NCBI GenBank assembly: GCA_029973955.1
Contig: JARKQJ010000051.1
Location: forward strand, 27,154-91,153
DNA: 64,000 nucleotides
DNA from: Paludibaculum sp.
GTDB taxonomy: Bacteria; Acidobacteriota; Terriglobia; Bryobacterales; Bryobacteraceae
Reading direction: 5' to 3'
Made by a program: the position numbers and the translations under genes. The notes beneath the pieces are model-generated. The model did not search any database, was not told the DNA's origin, and was given only the letters and a program-made list of their open reading frames with translations. Shown here one piece after another: positions 53,542 through 63,080 of this stretch. Position 1 is the stretch's first letter, and every line of letters starts with the position of its first letter.

Positions 53542-55163
53542 CCGCGCCCCTCTTCCTGGCGCTTCTCTTTTTCCAGGCTCCGGCCGAGCAGCCCAAGCCC
53601 GCCACCCTGGAAGGCGTCGTCACCCACGCCGCCACGCAAACCCCCATCCGCAAAGCCAAGGTCTCCCTCTCCGCCATCGGCTTTGAAGGCGGCGGCTCCG
53701 CCGAAACCGCCGACGACGGCAAGTTCACTTTCAAAGACGTCAAGCCCGGCCGCTACCGCATCACCGCTGAAAAGGCCGGCTACGAAACCACCCCCTACGG
53801 CGTCCGCCGCCCCGGCGAAGGCGGCGGCCAGGTCCTTCGCGTCGACTCCGGCGCTTCCTTTAACACCCTCAATATCGCCCTCCCCAAGCAAGGCGTCATC
53901 GCCGGCAAGATCCTCGACTCCGACAGCGAACCCGTCGCCAAGGCCCTCGTCATGGCTCTCGGCAAGACCTACGCCCAGGGCAAGCAGATCTGGCTGCCCC
54001 GCGGCTCCGTCCCCGTCATGTCCAACGACCTCGGCGAATTCCGCATCGGCCAGCTCCCCCCAGGCAAATTCATCGTCTGTGCCATCCCCTTCAACTGGGT
54101 GAACCCCGCCCTCCCTGACTCCGCCACCAAGCCTGCCACCGAAGAGGCCGCCGCCACCACCTGCTTCCCCAACGTCCCCCACCTCACCGAAGCCACCGCC
54201 CTCGAAATCAAAGACTCCACCGAAGTCCCGGGCATCGACATCCGCCTCAACAAAACCCGCACCGTCTCCGTCCAGGGCCACGTCACCGGACTGCCCTCCT
54301 CCGGCGCCGGCTCCGTCACCATCCTCAACTTGAACTCCAAAGCCGACGGCCCCATCGGCAACGCCCTCCACCCCCGTGCCATAGTCGCCAGCGCCGACGG
54401 CAAATTCGAATTCAGGAACGTGCCCCCCGGCTCCTACATCATCCACTCCCTCCCCACCGGGCTCGGCAACGCCCCCTACGTCGTCAAAGCCACCGTCGAA
54501 ATCGGCGATCAGCCCATTACCAGCCTCGACGTCCCCGCCTTCGTCCCCTTCGAACTGAAGGCCAAAATCACCGCCGAACCCGACCCCGATCTCAAGCTCC
54601 CATCTATCCGCGCCATCCTCACCTCCGCCGACGGCATCAACGCGTCAGTCGCCATGGGCAGCGCTAACCCCGACGGCGACATCACCATCTCCAACGCCGT
54701 CCCGGGCCGCCACAGAATCTACTTCCAGGGCGTCCCGCCCACCCACTACATCGCGCAGCTCCGCCTCGGCGACCAGATCCTCTCCGCCGATGAAGTTGAA
54801 ATCAGTTCCGCCGCCGCGCCTCTCTCCATTCAAATCGCGCGCTCGAAGAACGAGGTCTCCGGCCTCGTCCGCGATGAAAAAGGCGACCCCACCCCAGGCG
54901 CCGCCGTCGCCCTGGTCTCCGATCCCCGCCGGCCTTACCGCATGAAGTTCGCCCGCACCGACCAGAACGGAGTCTTCAAAATCGGCGGCGTCGCGCCCGG
55001 AGACTACCTGGCCATCTCCATAGAACCTCTCCTCGACGGCGGCAACGCCCTCGAAGATGAGGACTATCTCAAACCCCTGCTGTCGAAAATGAAAAAAGTC
55101 AAAGTCCAGGACGGCTCGAGTCCGTCTGTGGAGTTGACCGTGCTCCCCGCCCCTGAGCGTTAA
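53538..55163 (+). CDS. Secreted carboxypeptidase-regulatory-like (CarboxypepD_reg) protein
   Basis: ATG at 53538; LEGVVTHAATQTPIRKAKVSLSAIGFEGGGSAETADDGKFTFKDVKPGRYRITAEKAGYE. Confidence 0.83.
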   Translation: MTAPLFLALLFFQAPAEQPKPATLEGVVTHAATQTPIRKAKVSLSAIGFEGGGSAETADDGKFTFKDVKPGRYRITAEKAGYETTPYGVRRPGEGGGQVLRVDSGASFNTLNIALPKQGVIAGKILDSDSEPVAKALVMALGKTYAQGKQIWLPRGSVPVMSNDLGEFRIGQLPPGKFIVCAIPFNWVNPALPDSATKPATEEAAATTCFPNVPHLTEATALEIKDSTEVPGIDIRLNKTRTVSVQGHVTGLPSSGAGSVTILNLNSKADGPIGNALHPRAIVASADGKFEFRNVPPGSYIIHSLPTGLGNAPYVVKATVEIGDQPITSLDVPAFVPFELKAKITAEPDPDLKLPSIRAILTSADGINASVAMGSANPDGDITISNAVPGRHRIYFQGVPPTHYIAQLRLGDQILSADEVEISSAAAPLSIQIARSKNEVSGLVRDEKGDPTPGAAVALVSDPRRPYRMKFARTDQNGVFKIGGVAPGDYLAISIEPLLDGGNALEDEDYLKPLLSKMKKVKVQDGSSPSVELTVLPAPER

Positions 55164-55794
55164 CCTGCTTCCAGTACCGCTCCAGCACCTTCTCCACATA
55201 CGCCTGCGTCTCGCGGTATGGCGGCACTCCGCCATATCGCGACACCGCCCCCTCGCCCGCGTTATACGCCGCCAGCGCGCGCCGCACCGGGTTCGGATCG
55301 TTCTCGTACTTCACCAGTAGATCCCGCAACAGCCGCGTCCCCGCATCGATGTTCTGCTCCACATCCGCCGGATCCGCCGCCAGCGCCTTCGCCGTGGAGG
55401 GCATCAACTGCATCACCCCCATCGCCCCCTTCGGCGACACCGCGTCCGCCCGGTAAGCCGACTCCGTCTGCGCCAGCGCATGCACGATCTCCGGCGGCAA
55501 CCCGTGCCGCAGCGCGGCCTCGGTCACCAGCTCCTTCGGCGTCATCACCGGCTTCTGCACTACCACCGGCACTTCCGCCGCCGGCGCAGCCGCCGTCACC
55601 GGATCGTCCTCATGTTCCAAAGCCGCCACCTGCTCCTCCGGTAGCTCGATCCGCCCTGCCCCCGAGTGCAGCACATACTTGCCGTCCGCCCGCTCGATCT
55701 TCTGCGCCTGCAGCCGCGCGCCGCTCTTCAGCACCGCAAACTCCGCGGCGCCCATCGGCAGCACGATCGACAATACTCCAATCAGAAATCTCAT
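55099..55794 (-). CDS. Lytic transglycosylase (SLT domain)
   Basis: LPPEIVHALAQTESAYRADAVSPKGAMGVMQLMPSTA...ALAAYNAGEGAVSRYGGVPPYRETQAYVEKVL. Confidence 0.93.
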   Translation of the reverse strand: MRFLIGVLSIVLPMGAAEFAVLKSGARLQAQKIERADGKYVLHSGAGRIELPEEQVAALEHEDDPVTAAAPAAEVPVVVQKPVMTPKELVTEAALRHGLPPEIVHALAQTESAYRADAVSPKGAMGVMQLMPSTAKALAADPADVEQNIDAGTRLLRDLLVKYENDPNPVRRALAAYNAGEGAVSRYGGVPPYRETQAYVEKVLERYWKQVNAQGRGARSTPQTDSSRPGL

Positions 55795-58721
55795 TGCATC
55801 AGATCATCGTCATCGGCCCGCTCCACACGCGGCCCTTGCGACCCACGCCCCACGCTCAACCAGCCGTAGTTCATCGCCGCATTCAGCACCAGCATGAAGC
55901 TTCCTTGCGTCTGTTGCCGCCACATCGGATTGATGGCGAACAACAGGTAGTGGCCCTTGCCCTTCGGCACGTCCACTACGGCCGGCTTGCCAGCCAGTTC
56001 CCTGCCCCCGGCCAACATCCCGGATACCAGCAATTCCTTCTCTTCGCCGAACTTCAGCACCGTCCTCGGCCGCTCCGCGGCCGGCGGCAGGAACGCTCGC
56101 ATCATCTCCATCATCTCCGAGCTCATCTCTCCAGGCCGCTCCGGCGGCGCTGGCGGCGTCAATGGCCGTCCCTGCACCACATCCGGATCGTTCAGGCCGC
56201 CTCGCCCGCTCGGCCGTGCGGATGCACCCGCACCCTGGCCCGCACCGGCGCCTCGGCCCATGCCTCCTGTCAGGTTGACGTCGAACACCGGCGAAGCGTT
56301 GAAGTACACCGGCAACTTTTCTCCGTACCCGTACATCACCGGGCTCTTCGCATCCGCCGTCGCCGCCATCAGCACGCTCCCGCGCACCTTCAAATCCCGC
56401 GTCTGCTGGATCGAAATACCCTCCACCAGCCCGAAATCAATCGGCAAGGAGGCGTTCCCTCCAATCGTCACAAACAGCCCGCCCTCTTCCACGAACTTCT
56501 TGATGTGCATCACCCCCTCCAGCCCCAGCCCGCCTCGCATATCGTCCGTCTGATCCGGCGATGTCCCGAAGTTCGGCGTCAGCTCCGACGCCTTCCACGC
56601 CATCGGCTCGCCCCGCATCGGAATCCCGCTCACCAGCCTCCGCGAATCGCTCCCCACCGGCCCAAAGAGAATCACGTCATACTTCGCCCGCAAATCCGCA
56701 GTCTCCCGAATCACCGCATCCGAAATGTAGCTGTACGGCACCTTCGTCGTCTCTAGCGCCAGCCGCACCCACCCTTCGCTCTGCGTGTTCGTCCACGTGT
56801 GCACCAGTGCGATCCGCGGCGCCGCCAGCTCATGCCGCGACACCTTCGGAGCCTCGCTCAGCGCCGTCACCATCACGCCCGCATCCGCCGCCGCCGCCGT
56901 CAGCCGCTTCTTCAAATCCGATCCGTTCTCCGCCGCCGCAATCACAAATGACCCCGCCACGAACTTCTTCCCGCCCGCCTCAAACTCCGCCTCCGCCGCG
57001 CTCATCTTCACATCCTTCAACGCAAACCGGAACGTCGCCAGCGCCCTGTCCGCATTGTGGTTCACCACATAAACCGCTCCATCGCCCTCCACGCGCCCCT
57101 CCGGCCCCGTATGATCCAGTGCCAGCGCCATCGCAGCCTTCAGAATCCCCTGGTCCGTCACCCGCGTGCATTTCAAATTCCGCAGCGCCCCCAGCGTCCA
57201 ACCCGTGTCGTCATACGGCGCGGTATCGTTCGCATCGTAATACTGCCTGTCCAGCAGCATGTCCGCTAGCCGCGAATACGGCTGATCCATCCGCACCACA
57301 TACGCCCCCTTCGCATGCTTCACTCCCCCCACCTCGGCCTCCGCCGCCAATCTCTGCACCTCCACCCCATGCAGCTTCAGCAGGTCCATCAGCGACGCCG
57401 CCTCATTCGGCCGCTCCTGCGCGTCCACCACATACGCCGCCGGACCCTCCGTCACGGCCTTCGCCACGCTCCGCTTGCTCTTCAACCAGAAATTGCGCAG
57501 AAACTCGCCCTTGTTCCGCGCCGTGAAGTTCAACGACAGCAGCAGCGCGCTCTGCTGCAGGTTCACGTTGTTCCTGTGCGACCACTTCACTTTCTGCAGA
57601 GGCGGATTCTGCCGGTACCACGCCCGCGACGTCTGCGAACTGTTCAGTGTCCGTTCCCGCGTGTCCGCACCGCCGTTGCCGAACGTCTCATAGAACCGCC
57701 CGATCGAGTTGTGCCCGTGCGCCACCTCCATCATGTAGTTCGCGCCCCACCCGTCGTAAAACCCCCACGTCCACACCCCAGGCACGCCCCGCTTCGTCAT
57801 CTCCTCCACCTCGTGCCACGCCATCTTGTGCCACTCCTGCGTCTCGATCGGATCGAACCACGCATTGTACGGACCCATCCCCGTCGACGTGTACAGATAC
57901 GGCACCGACTCGTGCAAATCGTGCACCACCTGCGGATGCCACTGCAAAAATGTCCGCGTAATATTCCGGCTCAACGCCAGCGCCAGCGCCATCCCATCCC
58001 GGTTGTTGTCATGCGCCACGTACTTGCCCCAATACAACAGGCTCGGCGCCACCTTCCCCGGATTCGCCTTCCGCCACCGGTACAGATCCACCTGCTTCTC
58101 CCGCCCGTCCACCTCGATCACCGGCGTCAACATCACCACCAGGTTCTTCCGGATCTGCTCGACGAACGGCGTCTCCTCCACCGCCAGCCGGTACGCCAGT
58201 TCCATCAGCATCTCCGGCGACCCGGTCTCCGACGAGTGAATCGCCCCCGTCGCCCAATAAAACGGCACGCCCTCCGCCAGCAGCGCCTCCGCCTCCGCGT
58301 CCGTCGTCTTCCGCGGATCGGCCAGCCGCGCCGTGATCTCCTTCAACCGCTCCAGCCGCTTCAGGTTCGCTTCATCGGAAACGAACACCACCACCATCTC
58401 GCGCCCCTCTTCCGTCTGACCGATCGACATCACTTTCACGCGCGGCGACGCCTTCTCCAGCTCGCGCATATACCGGTGCACGTCCTTCGCATACGTCAGC
58501 TTGTTCTCCGCCCCCGCGATGTAGCCCAGCACTTTCTCCGGCGTCGGCGCCTTCGTCGAAGCCGGTAGATGATCCACCAGTTCCGTCAAAAACATCGGGT
58601 CCGTCGTGAACTCTTTGATCTTCTTCGTGTACCCCTCGTCCAAGGCTTGAGAGCGGGCCTGCTGCGCCATCACCACGGCGCCACAAAGGACAATCAGAGC
58701 CAGAGAACGCGTGCGTAGCAT
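55791..58721 (-). CDS. Secreted M14-family zinc carboxypeptidase-like protein
   Basis: MLRTRSLALIVLCGAVVMAQQ; KVMSIGQTEEGREMVVVFVSDEANL; YWATGAIHSSETGSPEMLMELAYRLA; VMLTPVIEVDGREKQVD. Confidence 0.88.
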   Translation of the reverse strand: MLRTRSLALIVLCGAVVMAQQARSQALDEGYTKKIKEFTTDPMFLTELVDHLPASTKAPTPEKVLGYIAGAENKLTYAKDVHRYMRELEKASPRVKVMSIGQTEEGREMVVVFVSDEANLKRLERLKEITARLADPRKTTDAEAEALLAEGVPFYWATGAIHSSETGSPEMLMELAYRLAVEETPFVEQIRKNLVVMLTPVIEVDGREKQVDLYRWRKANPGKVAPSLLYWGKYVAHDNNRDGMALALALSRNITRTFLQWHPQVVHDLHESVPYLYTSTGMGPYNAWFDPIETQEWHKMAWHEVEEMTKRGVPGVWTWGFYDGWGANYMMEVAHGHNSIGRFYETFGNGGADTRERTLNSSQTSRAWYRQNPPLQKVKWSHRNNVNLQQSALLLSLNFTARNKGEFLRNFWLKSKRSVAKAVTEGPAAYVVDAQERPNEAASLMDLLKLHGVEVQRLAAEAEVGGVKHAKGAYVVRMDQPYSRLADMLLDRQYYDANDTAPYDDTGWTLGALRNLKCTRVTDQGILKAAMALALDHTGPEGRVEGDGAVYVVNHNADRALATFRFALKDVKMSAAEAEFEAGGKKFVAGSFVIAAAENGSDLKKRLTAAAADAGVMVTALSEAPKVSRHELAAPRIALVHTWTNTQSEGWVRLALETTKVPYSYISDAVIRETADLRAKYDVILFGPVGSDSRRLVSGIPMRGEPMAWKASELTPNFGTSPDQTDDMRGGLGLEGVMHIKKFVEEGGLFVTIGGNASLPIDFGLVEGISIQQTRDLKVRGSVLMAATADAKSPVMYGYGEKLPVYFNASPVFDVNLTGGMGRGAGAGQGAGASARPSGRGGLNDPDVVQGRPLTPPAPPERPGEMSSEMMEMMRAFLPPAAERPRTVLKFGEEKELLVSGMLAGGRELAGKPAVVDVPKGKGHYLLFAINPMWRQQTQGSFMLVLNAAMNYGWLSVGRGSQGPRVERADDDDLMQ

Positions 58722-58743
58722 CTTTTCAGTATCCTTCAAGTAG

Positions 58744-59970
58744 ATGACCACTCTCACCCATCTCGAGTGCAGCCTCTGCGGCCTCACCTACCACGCCGGA
58801 CAGCCCCACAACCTCTGCACCTGCGGCGGACCCCTGCTCGTCCGCTACGACCTCCAGGCCGCCCGCCAAAGCTGGAGCCGCGAGTGGATCGTCGGCGGCC
58901 CCTCCAGCATGTGGCGCTACGCCCCCGTCCTGCCCGTCTCCAAACCCGCCTCCATGATCTCCCTCGGAGAAGGCTGGACCCCCCTCATCCGCGCCCGCAA
59001 CTACGCCGCTTCCATCAGCGCCGAAAACCTCTGGGTGAAGGACGAAGGCATCAATCCCACCGGCTCCTTCAAAGCCCGCGGCCTCGCCTGCTGCATCTCC
59101 ATGTGCCACGAGCTCGGCATCAAAAAGGTGGCCCTCGGCTCCGCCGGCAACGCCGCCTCCGCCACCGCCGCCTACGCCGCCGCCGCCGGCATCGAAGCCC
59201 ATATCTTCATGCCCAAAGACGTCCCCCAGGCCAACTACATCGAGTGCAAAAGCTTTGGCGCCAAAGTCACCTTGATCGACGGCCTCATCTCCGACTGCGG
59301 CCGCATCGTCGCCGAACGCAAACAGGCCGAAGGCTGGTTCGACGTCAACACCCTCAAAGAGCCCTACCGCATCGAAGGCAAGAAAACCATGGGCTACGAA
59401 GTCGCCGAGCAGTTCCAATGGAACCTCCCCGACGCCATCTTCTATCCCACCGGCGGCGGCGTCGGCTTGATCGGCATGTGGAAAGCCTTCGCCGAAATGG
59501 AAGCATTAGGCTGGATCGGCCCCAAGCGCCCCAAGATGATCGTCGTCCAGACCGATGGCTGCGCCCCCATGGTCAAAGCTTTCAACGAAGGAGCCGAACG
59601 CGCGACGTTCTGGGAAAACGCCTCCACCATCGCCGCCGGCCTCCGAGTCCCCAAGCCCCTCGGCGACTTCCTCATCCTCCAAGCCGTCCGCGAAAGCCAC
59701 GGCACCTGCATCGCCGTCAGTGACCGTGCTTCGTTGGAAGCCGGAGCCAAACTCGCCCGCCTCGACGGCATCTTCCCCGCCCCCGAAGGAGCCGCCTGCT
59801 TCGCAGCGCTGGAGAATCTCCTCCAAACCGGCTTCCTGAAGCCTCAAGAGAAGATCGTCATCTACAACACCGGCTCCGGCCTAAAATACCTAGAAGCCTA
59901 CTCCACCCTCTACCCCCGCACCGCCACCACCGAAGCCGACAAACTCGGAGGCCTCATCACCCCCCGCTGA
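58744..59970 (+). CDS. Threonine synthase-like PLP enzyme (second copy)
   Basis: LECSLCGLTYHAGQPHNLCTCGGPL; LWVKDEGINPTGSFKARGLACC; SAGNAASATAAYAAAAGIEAHIFMP. Confidence 0.85.
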   Translation: MTTLTHLECSLCGLTYHAGQPHNLCTCGGPLLVRYDLQAARQSWSREWIVGGPSSMWRYAPVLPVSKPASMISLGEGWTPLIRARNYAASISAENLWVKDEGINPTGSFKARGLACCISMCHELGIKKVALGSAGNAASATAAYAAAAGIEAHIFMPKDVPQANYIECKSFGAKVTLIDGLISDCGRIVAERKQAEGWFDVNTLKEPYRIEGKKTMGYEVAEQFQWNLPDAIFYPTGGGVGLIGMWKAFAEMEALGWIGPKRPKMIVVQTDGCAPMVKAFNEGAERATFWENASTIAAGLRVPKPLGDFLILQAVRESHGTCIAVSDRASLEAGAKLARLDGIFPAPEGAACFAALENLLQTGFLKPQEKIVIYNTGSGLKYLEAYSTLYPRTATTEADKLGGLITPR

Positions 59971-59978
59971 TCCCGCGC

Positions 59979-60125
59979 TCACGAAAACGACTCCGGCCAC
60001 CGCTGCCGCCCGTGAAACACTGCGATCAGCTCCAAACCCCGCGCCCGCACCCGATACGGAATCAAATAGGAAGTCCCCGGCACCACCAACTCCCGGGTGC
60101 CCACCACTCGCCCCGGCCACCTCAC
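59979..60125 (-). pseudogene. C-terminal remnant of a ParE/RelE-family toxin
   Basis: GTG-initiated frame VRWPGRVVGTRELVVPGTSYLIPYRVRARGLELIAVFHGRQRWPESFS*; matches only the C-terminal half of the ParE fold. Confidence 0.75.
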
Positions 60126-60385
60126 CGCCGCGCTGTGCCGTCAGGCATTTCGCTGCAAGACCGAAGCCATTTCGACACCTTCGCATGACTGACCGTCCTG
60201 CCCGCTTCCAGATCTGACAGCCCCTCCGCGATCGCCCCAATCTGCCACTCCGCATCCGCCAAATACCTTTCAATGGCCTCCGCCGCCAGGAACGCCTGCG
60301 ACCGGTTCGAACGCACCGCCAAAGCCTCCAATCGCCGCTTGGTCTTTGCATCAACTCGCACGGTCAGCGTCTCAGTCGGTCGCAT
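60122..60385 (-). CDS. Ribbon-helix-helix (CopG/ParD-like) antitoxin
   Basis: MRPTETLTVRVDAKTKRRLEALAVRSNRSQAFLAAEAIERYLADAEWQIGAIAEGLSDLEAGRTVSHAKVSKWL. Confidence 0.88.
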   Translation of the reverse strand: MRPTETLTVRVDAKTKRRLEALAVRSNRSQAFLAAEAIERYLADAEWQIGAIAEGLSDLEAGRTVSHAKVSKWLRSCSEMPDGTARR

Positions 60386-60453
60386 CTCTTGATTTCACCT
60401 GGAAACAGCATCCCACACCTCAGCGCCGCCCCCCCTGCGCGACAATAAACCCG

Positions 60454-61512
60454 ATGTGGATCCTCGCCCTCCTCCTCACAGCCTTCTCCCAGGACCCGCT
60501 CCCCACCCGCCCCGTCGAATCCATCCGCTCCGCCGAACGCCACCGCCTCGCGCGCGACTCCGGCTACTTCCCGCGCTCCACCCTCACCCGCTCCGGCGCC
60601 ATCGTCGTCGTCTATCGCGCCAACGCCGCGCACAACGGACCCCATGGCGATCTCGTCTCCATCCGCTCCACCGATGCCGGAAAAACCTGGTCCGCACCCG
60701 TCCCCGTCGCCAACGATCCCGAAGCCGACGACCGCAATCCCGCCCTCGGCACCGCCCCCGACGGCACTCTCGTCGCCGCAATCTGGTCACGCACAGGCTC
60801 GCCCGGTGGCGATCCGCCGCCCGTCGCGCGCATCGGCTTCGTCTACTCCCACGACGAAGGCCGCTCCTGGACCCGTCCCGTCTGGGCTCCCGAAACCGCC
60901 GAATGGCGCTCTTACTCGCCCTACGGCCGCATCCTCACCCTCAAAAGCGGAGAAATGGTCCTCCCCGTCTATCGCGGCAGTTCCACCTGGCTGCTCCGCT
61001 CCGCCGATCAGGGCCGCACCTGGAACCAGCTCACGCTCGTCGCCTCCGACATGAATGAAACCGCCTACTGTGTCCTCCCTTCCGGCGAATGGCTCGCCCT
61101 CGGCCGCGATGCCAACGGCGCCGGGTCGTTCTCCCTCATCCGCCGTTCCACCGACAACGGCCGCACCTGGACCCCCACCGGCGAACAGTTCCTCACCGCC
61201 CGCCGCCTGCCCTCTGACCTCGCCGTCCTCCCCGACGGCTCCCTCCTCGCCGTCCACGGTTACCGCACCATCCCCCGCGGTGTCCGCGCCGTCCGTTCGC
61301 GCGACGGCGGACGCTCCTGGCTCCCCCTCGACCTCGTCATCCACGATCGCGCCGAACGCAACACCGACACCGGCTACCCCTCCGTCGAAGTCACCCCCGA
61401 CGGCTGGATCGTCATCTTCTTCTACGACGCCAGCAACGCCCCCGAAGGCAAAACCGACCCCACCGGAGCCTTCCTGGAAATGGTCCGCTTCCGCCTCAAG
61501 GACCTGCCCTAA
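60454..61512 (+). CDS. Sialidase/neuraminidase-like exo-enzyme (BNR/Asp-box repeats)
   Basis: ATG at 60454; Asp-boxes STDAGKTW, SHDEGRSW, SADQGRTW, STDNGRTW, SRDGGRSW. Confidence 0.88.
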   Translation: MWILALLLTAFSQDPLPTRPVESIRSAERHRLARDSGYFPRSTLTRSGAIVVVYRANAAHNGPHGDLVSIRSTDAGKTWSAPVPVANDPEADDRNPALGTAPDGTLVAAIWSRTGSPGGDPPPVARIGFVYSHDEGRSWTRPVWAPETAEWRSYSPYGRILTLKSGEMVLPVYRGSSTWLLRSADQGRTWNQLTLVASDMNETAYCVLPSGEWLALGRDANGAGSFSLIRRSTDNGRTWTPTGEQFLTARRLPSDLAVLPDGSLLAVHGYRTIPRGVRAVRSRDGGRSWLPLDLVIHDRAERNTDTGYPSVEVTPDGWIVIFFYDASNAPEGKTDPTGAFLEMVRFRLKDLP

Positions 61513-61919
61513 CCACCCGCTCCACCCTGGGCCCGCACGCTCCGCGCGGCCAGCCACTCTGCCAGTTCTACTTCGGAAACCGTCCCTGCGGCCAACCCGA
61601 CGATCTTCAGCACCACCTCGGTCTGCGCCGCTTCCAGCTTCCATCCGTTGCGCCGGAGAAACATATAAGCGGCCAGAAAAGCCACCCGCTTGTTCCCGTC
61701 CACAAAGGGGTGGTTCTTCGCGATCCCAAATGCGTAACAGGCCGCCAACCGGAAAACGCTCACCGTCGGCTCGTAGTGAGCAAGCATCTCCACCCGAGCC
61801 AGAGCCGAATCCAGCAGCCCCTCGTCCCGGATGCCGGCAGTCCCGCCAAACCGCTCCAAGGCAGCCTCATGTGCAGCGAGAACCGCGTCGCGCCTCAGCC
61901 ACACATACCGCCGTGCCAT
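61509..61919 (-). CDS. doc: Death-on-curing (Doc/Fic-type) toxin
   Basis: Complete Doc motif KNHPFVDGNKRVAFLAAYMFLRRNG. Confidence 0.93.
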   Translation of the reverse strand: MARRYVWLRRDAVLAAHEAALERFGGTAGIRDEGLLDSALARVEMLAHYEPTVSVFRLAACYAFGIAKNHPFVDGNKRVAFLAAYMFLRRNGWKLEAAQTEVVLKIVGLAAGTVSEVELAEWLAARSVRAQGGAGG

Positions 61920-62180
61920 CTACTTGGCCAGTTCCTTCAAAGCATCCGGAAACAGGTCCATCGCCTCATACGCGTGACGCATCTGCGTCTCAAACTCAGG
62001 ATCGAAGCGAGTCAGCTTCAATCCCCCCCCAGGCGCTTCCGTCAGAAACACCTTCTGCCCCTGTTTCACCTTCAACTGCTGCAGCGCCGCTTTCGGCAAT
62101 ATGATCCCCGCCGACGTCCCCACCTTCGTCACAGTCAACTGCATCGGCAGTTCAGTAGCCCGCTTCGCTTTCGTCGCCAT
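61920..62180 (-). CDS. AbrB/MazE/SpoVT-family antitoxin
   Basis: QLTVTKVGTSAGIILPKAALQQLKVKQGQKVFLTEAPGGGLKLTRFDPEFE; immediately upstream of doc. Confidence 0.9.
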   Translation of the reverse strand: MATKAKRATELPMQLTVTKVGTSAGIILPKAALQQLKVKQGQKVFLTEAPGGGLKLTRFDPEFETQMRHAYEAMDLFPDALKELAK

Positions 62181-62281
62181 CAGCCATTCCTCTCTTCTAA
62201 TACTAATACGACCACCACAGATCGCCGCCACCTCTCCCATCCACTCACTCGCCACCTGTGGCAAACTATCAGCATCAGGTC

Positions 62282-62635
62282 ATGGCGAACGGAAGCAGCC
62301 TGACAACCCGGACACCCTCCGCCGATGATCCCATCGTCTCCGTGCTGGTCCGGCGTCTCGTCGAGATCTACCACCCAGACCGGATCTTCCTATTCGGCTC
62401 CTCCGCACGCGGTGATGCCGGCCCCGACAGCGACTACGACATCATGGTCGTCGTCCCAGACTCCGCTCCGCCTCACCTCGTGGACTGCGCCCCGGCCTAC
62501 CGCGCCCTCCGCGGCCTCGGCATCGCCAAGGACATCCTCGTCTGGACCCGCACCGAATTCGACAAGCGCCTCCACCTCAAAGCCTCCCTGCCCTCAACCA
62601 TCCTTCGAGAAGGCATACTTCTCCATGCCGCCTGA
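62282..62635 (+). CDS. Nucleotidyltransferase-domain protein (MNT of HEPN-MNT TA pair)
   Basis: RIFLFGSSARGDAGPDSDYDIMVVVPD; start could be 62258 or 62282. Confidence 0.92.
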   Translation: MANGSSLTTRTPSADDPIVSVLVRRLVEIYHPDRIFLFGSSARGDAGPDSDYDIMVVVPDSAPPHLVDCAPAYRALRGLGIAKDILVWTRTEFDKRLHLKASLPSTILREGILLHAA

Positions 62636-63032
62636 TCCCGTCCGCCTCGCCGACACAGAGGCTTGGCTCGCCAAGGCGGAGCAGGATCTGCGCCGTGTCT
62701 CGATTCTCCTCTCTGTCGATCCGCCCGACATCGAGGGCGCTCTGTTTCACTCTCAACAATCCGCTGAAAAGGCGCTGAAGGCCTTCCTGACTTGGCACGA
62801 CATCCCCTTCCGCCGCGTTCATGAACTGGATGAACTGGGCCAACAATGCGCCACCGCCGATCCCTCCCTGTCCTCCCTGGCTGCCCAAGCGGATGACCTG
62901 ACAAAGTACGCCTGGCGCTTCCGCTACCCCGGAGCACCTTACCTGCCCACTCTCGAAGAGGGCAGCACCGCCCAACTTCTCGCCATCGAAATCTTCAACG
63001 CCATCCGCACCCGCATCCCCACGGCGCGCTGA
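62625..63032 (+). CDS. HEPN-domain protein (toxin of HEPN-MNT TA pair)
   Basis: ATG at 62625: MPPDPVRLADTEAWLAKAEQDLRRVSILL...ALFHSQQSAEKALKAFLTWHDIPFRRVHELDEL; overlaps MNT end. Confidence 0.92.
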   Translation: MPPDPVRLADTEAWLAKAEQDLRRVSILLSVDPPDIEGALFHSQQSAEKALKAFLTWHDIPFRRVHELDELGQQCATADPSLSSLAAQADDLTKYAWRFRYPGAPYLPTLEEGSTAQLLAIEIFNAIRTRIPTAR

Positions 63033-63080
63033 ATCGCCACCCCACTCGACCCCATCCGCCCCCATGCCCCATACTCAAAT

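Noticed and set aside
57315-58568. 417-aa plus-strand ORF rich in Arg/His/Leu
   Set aside because: Antisense shadow of the M14 peptidase gene.
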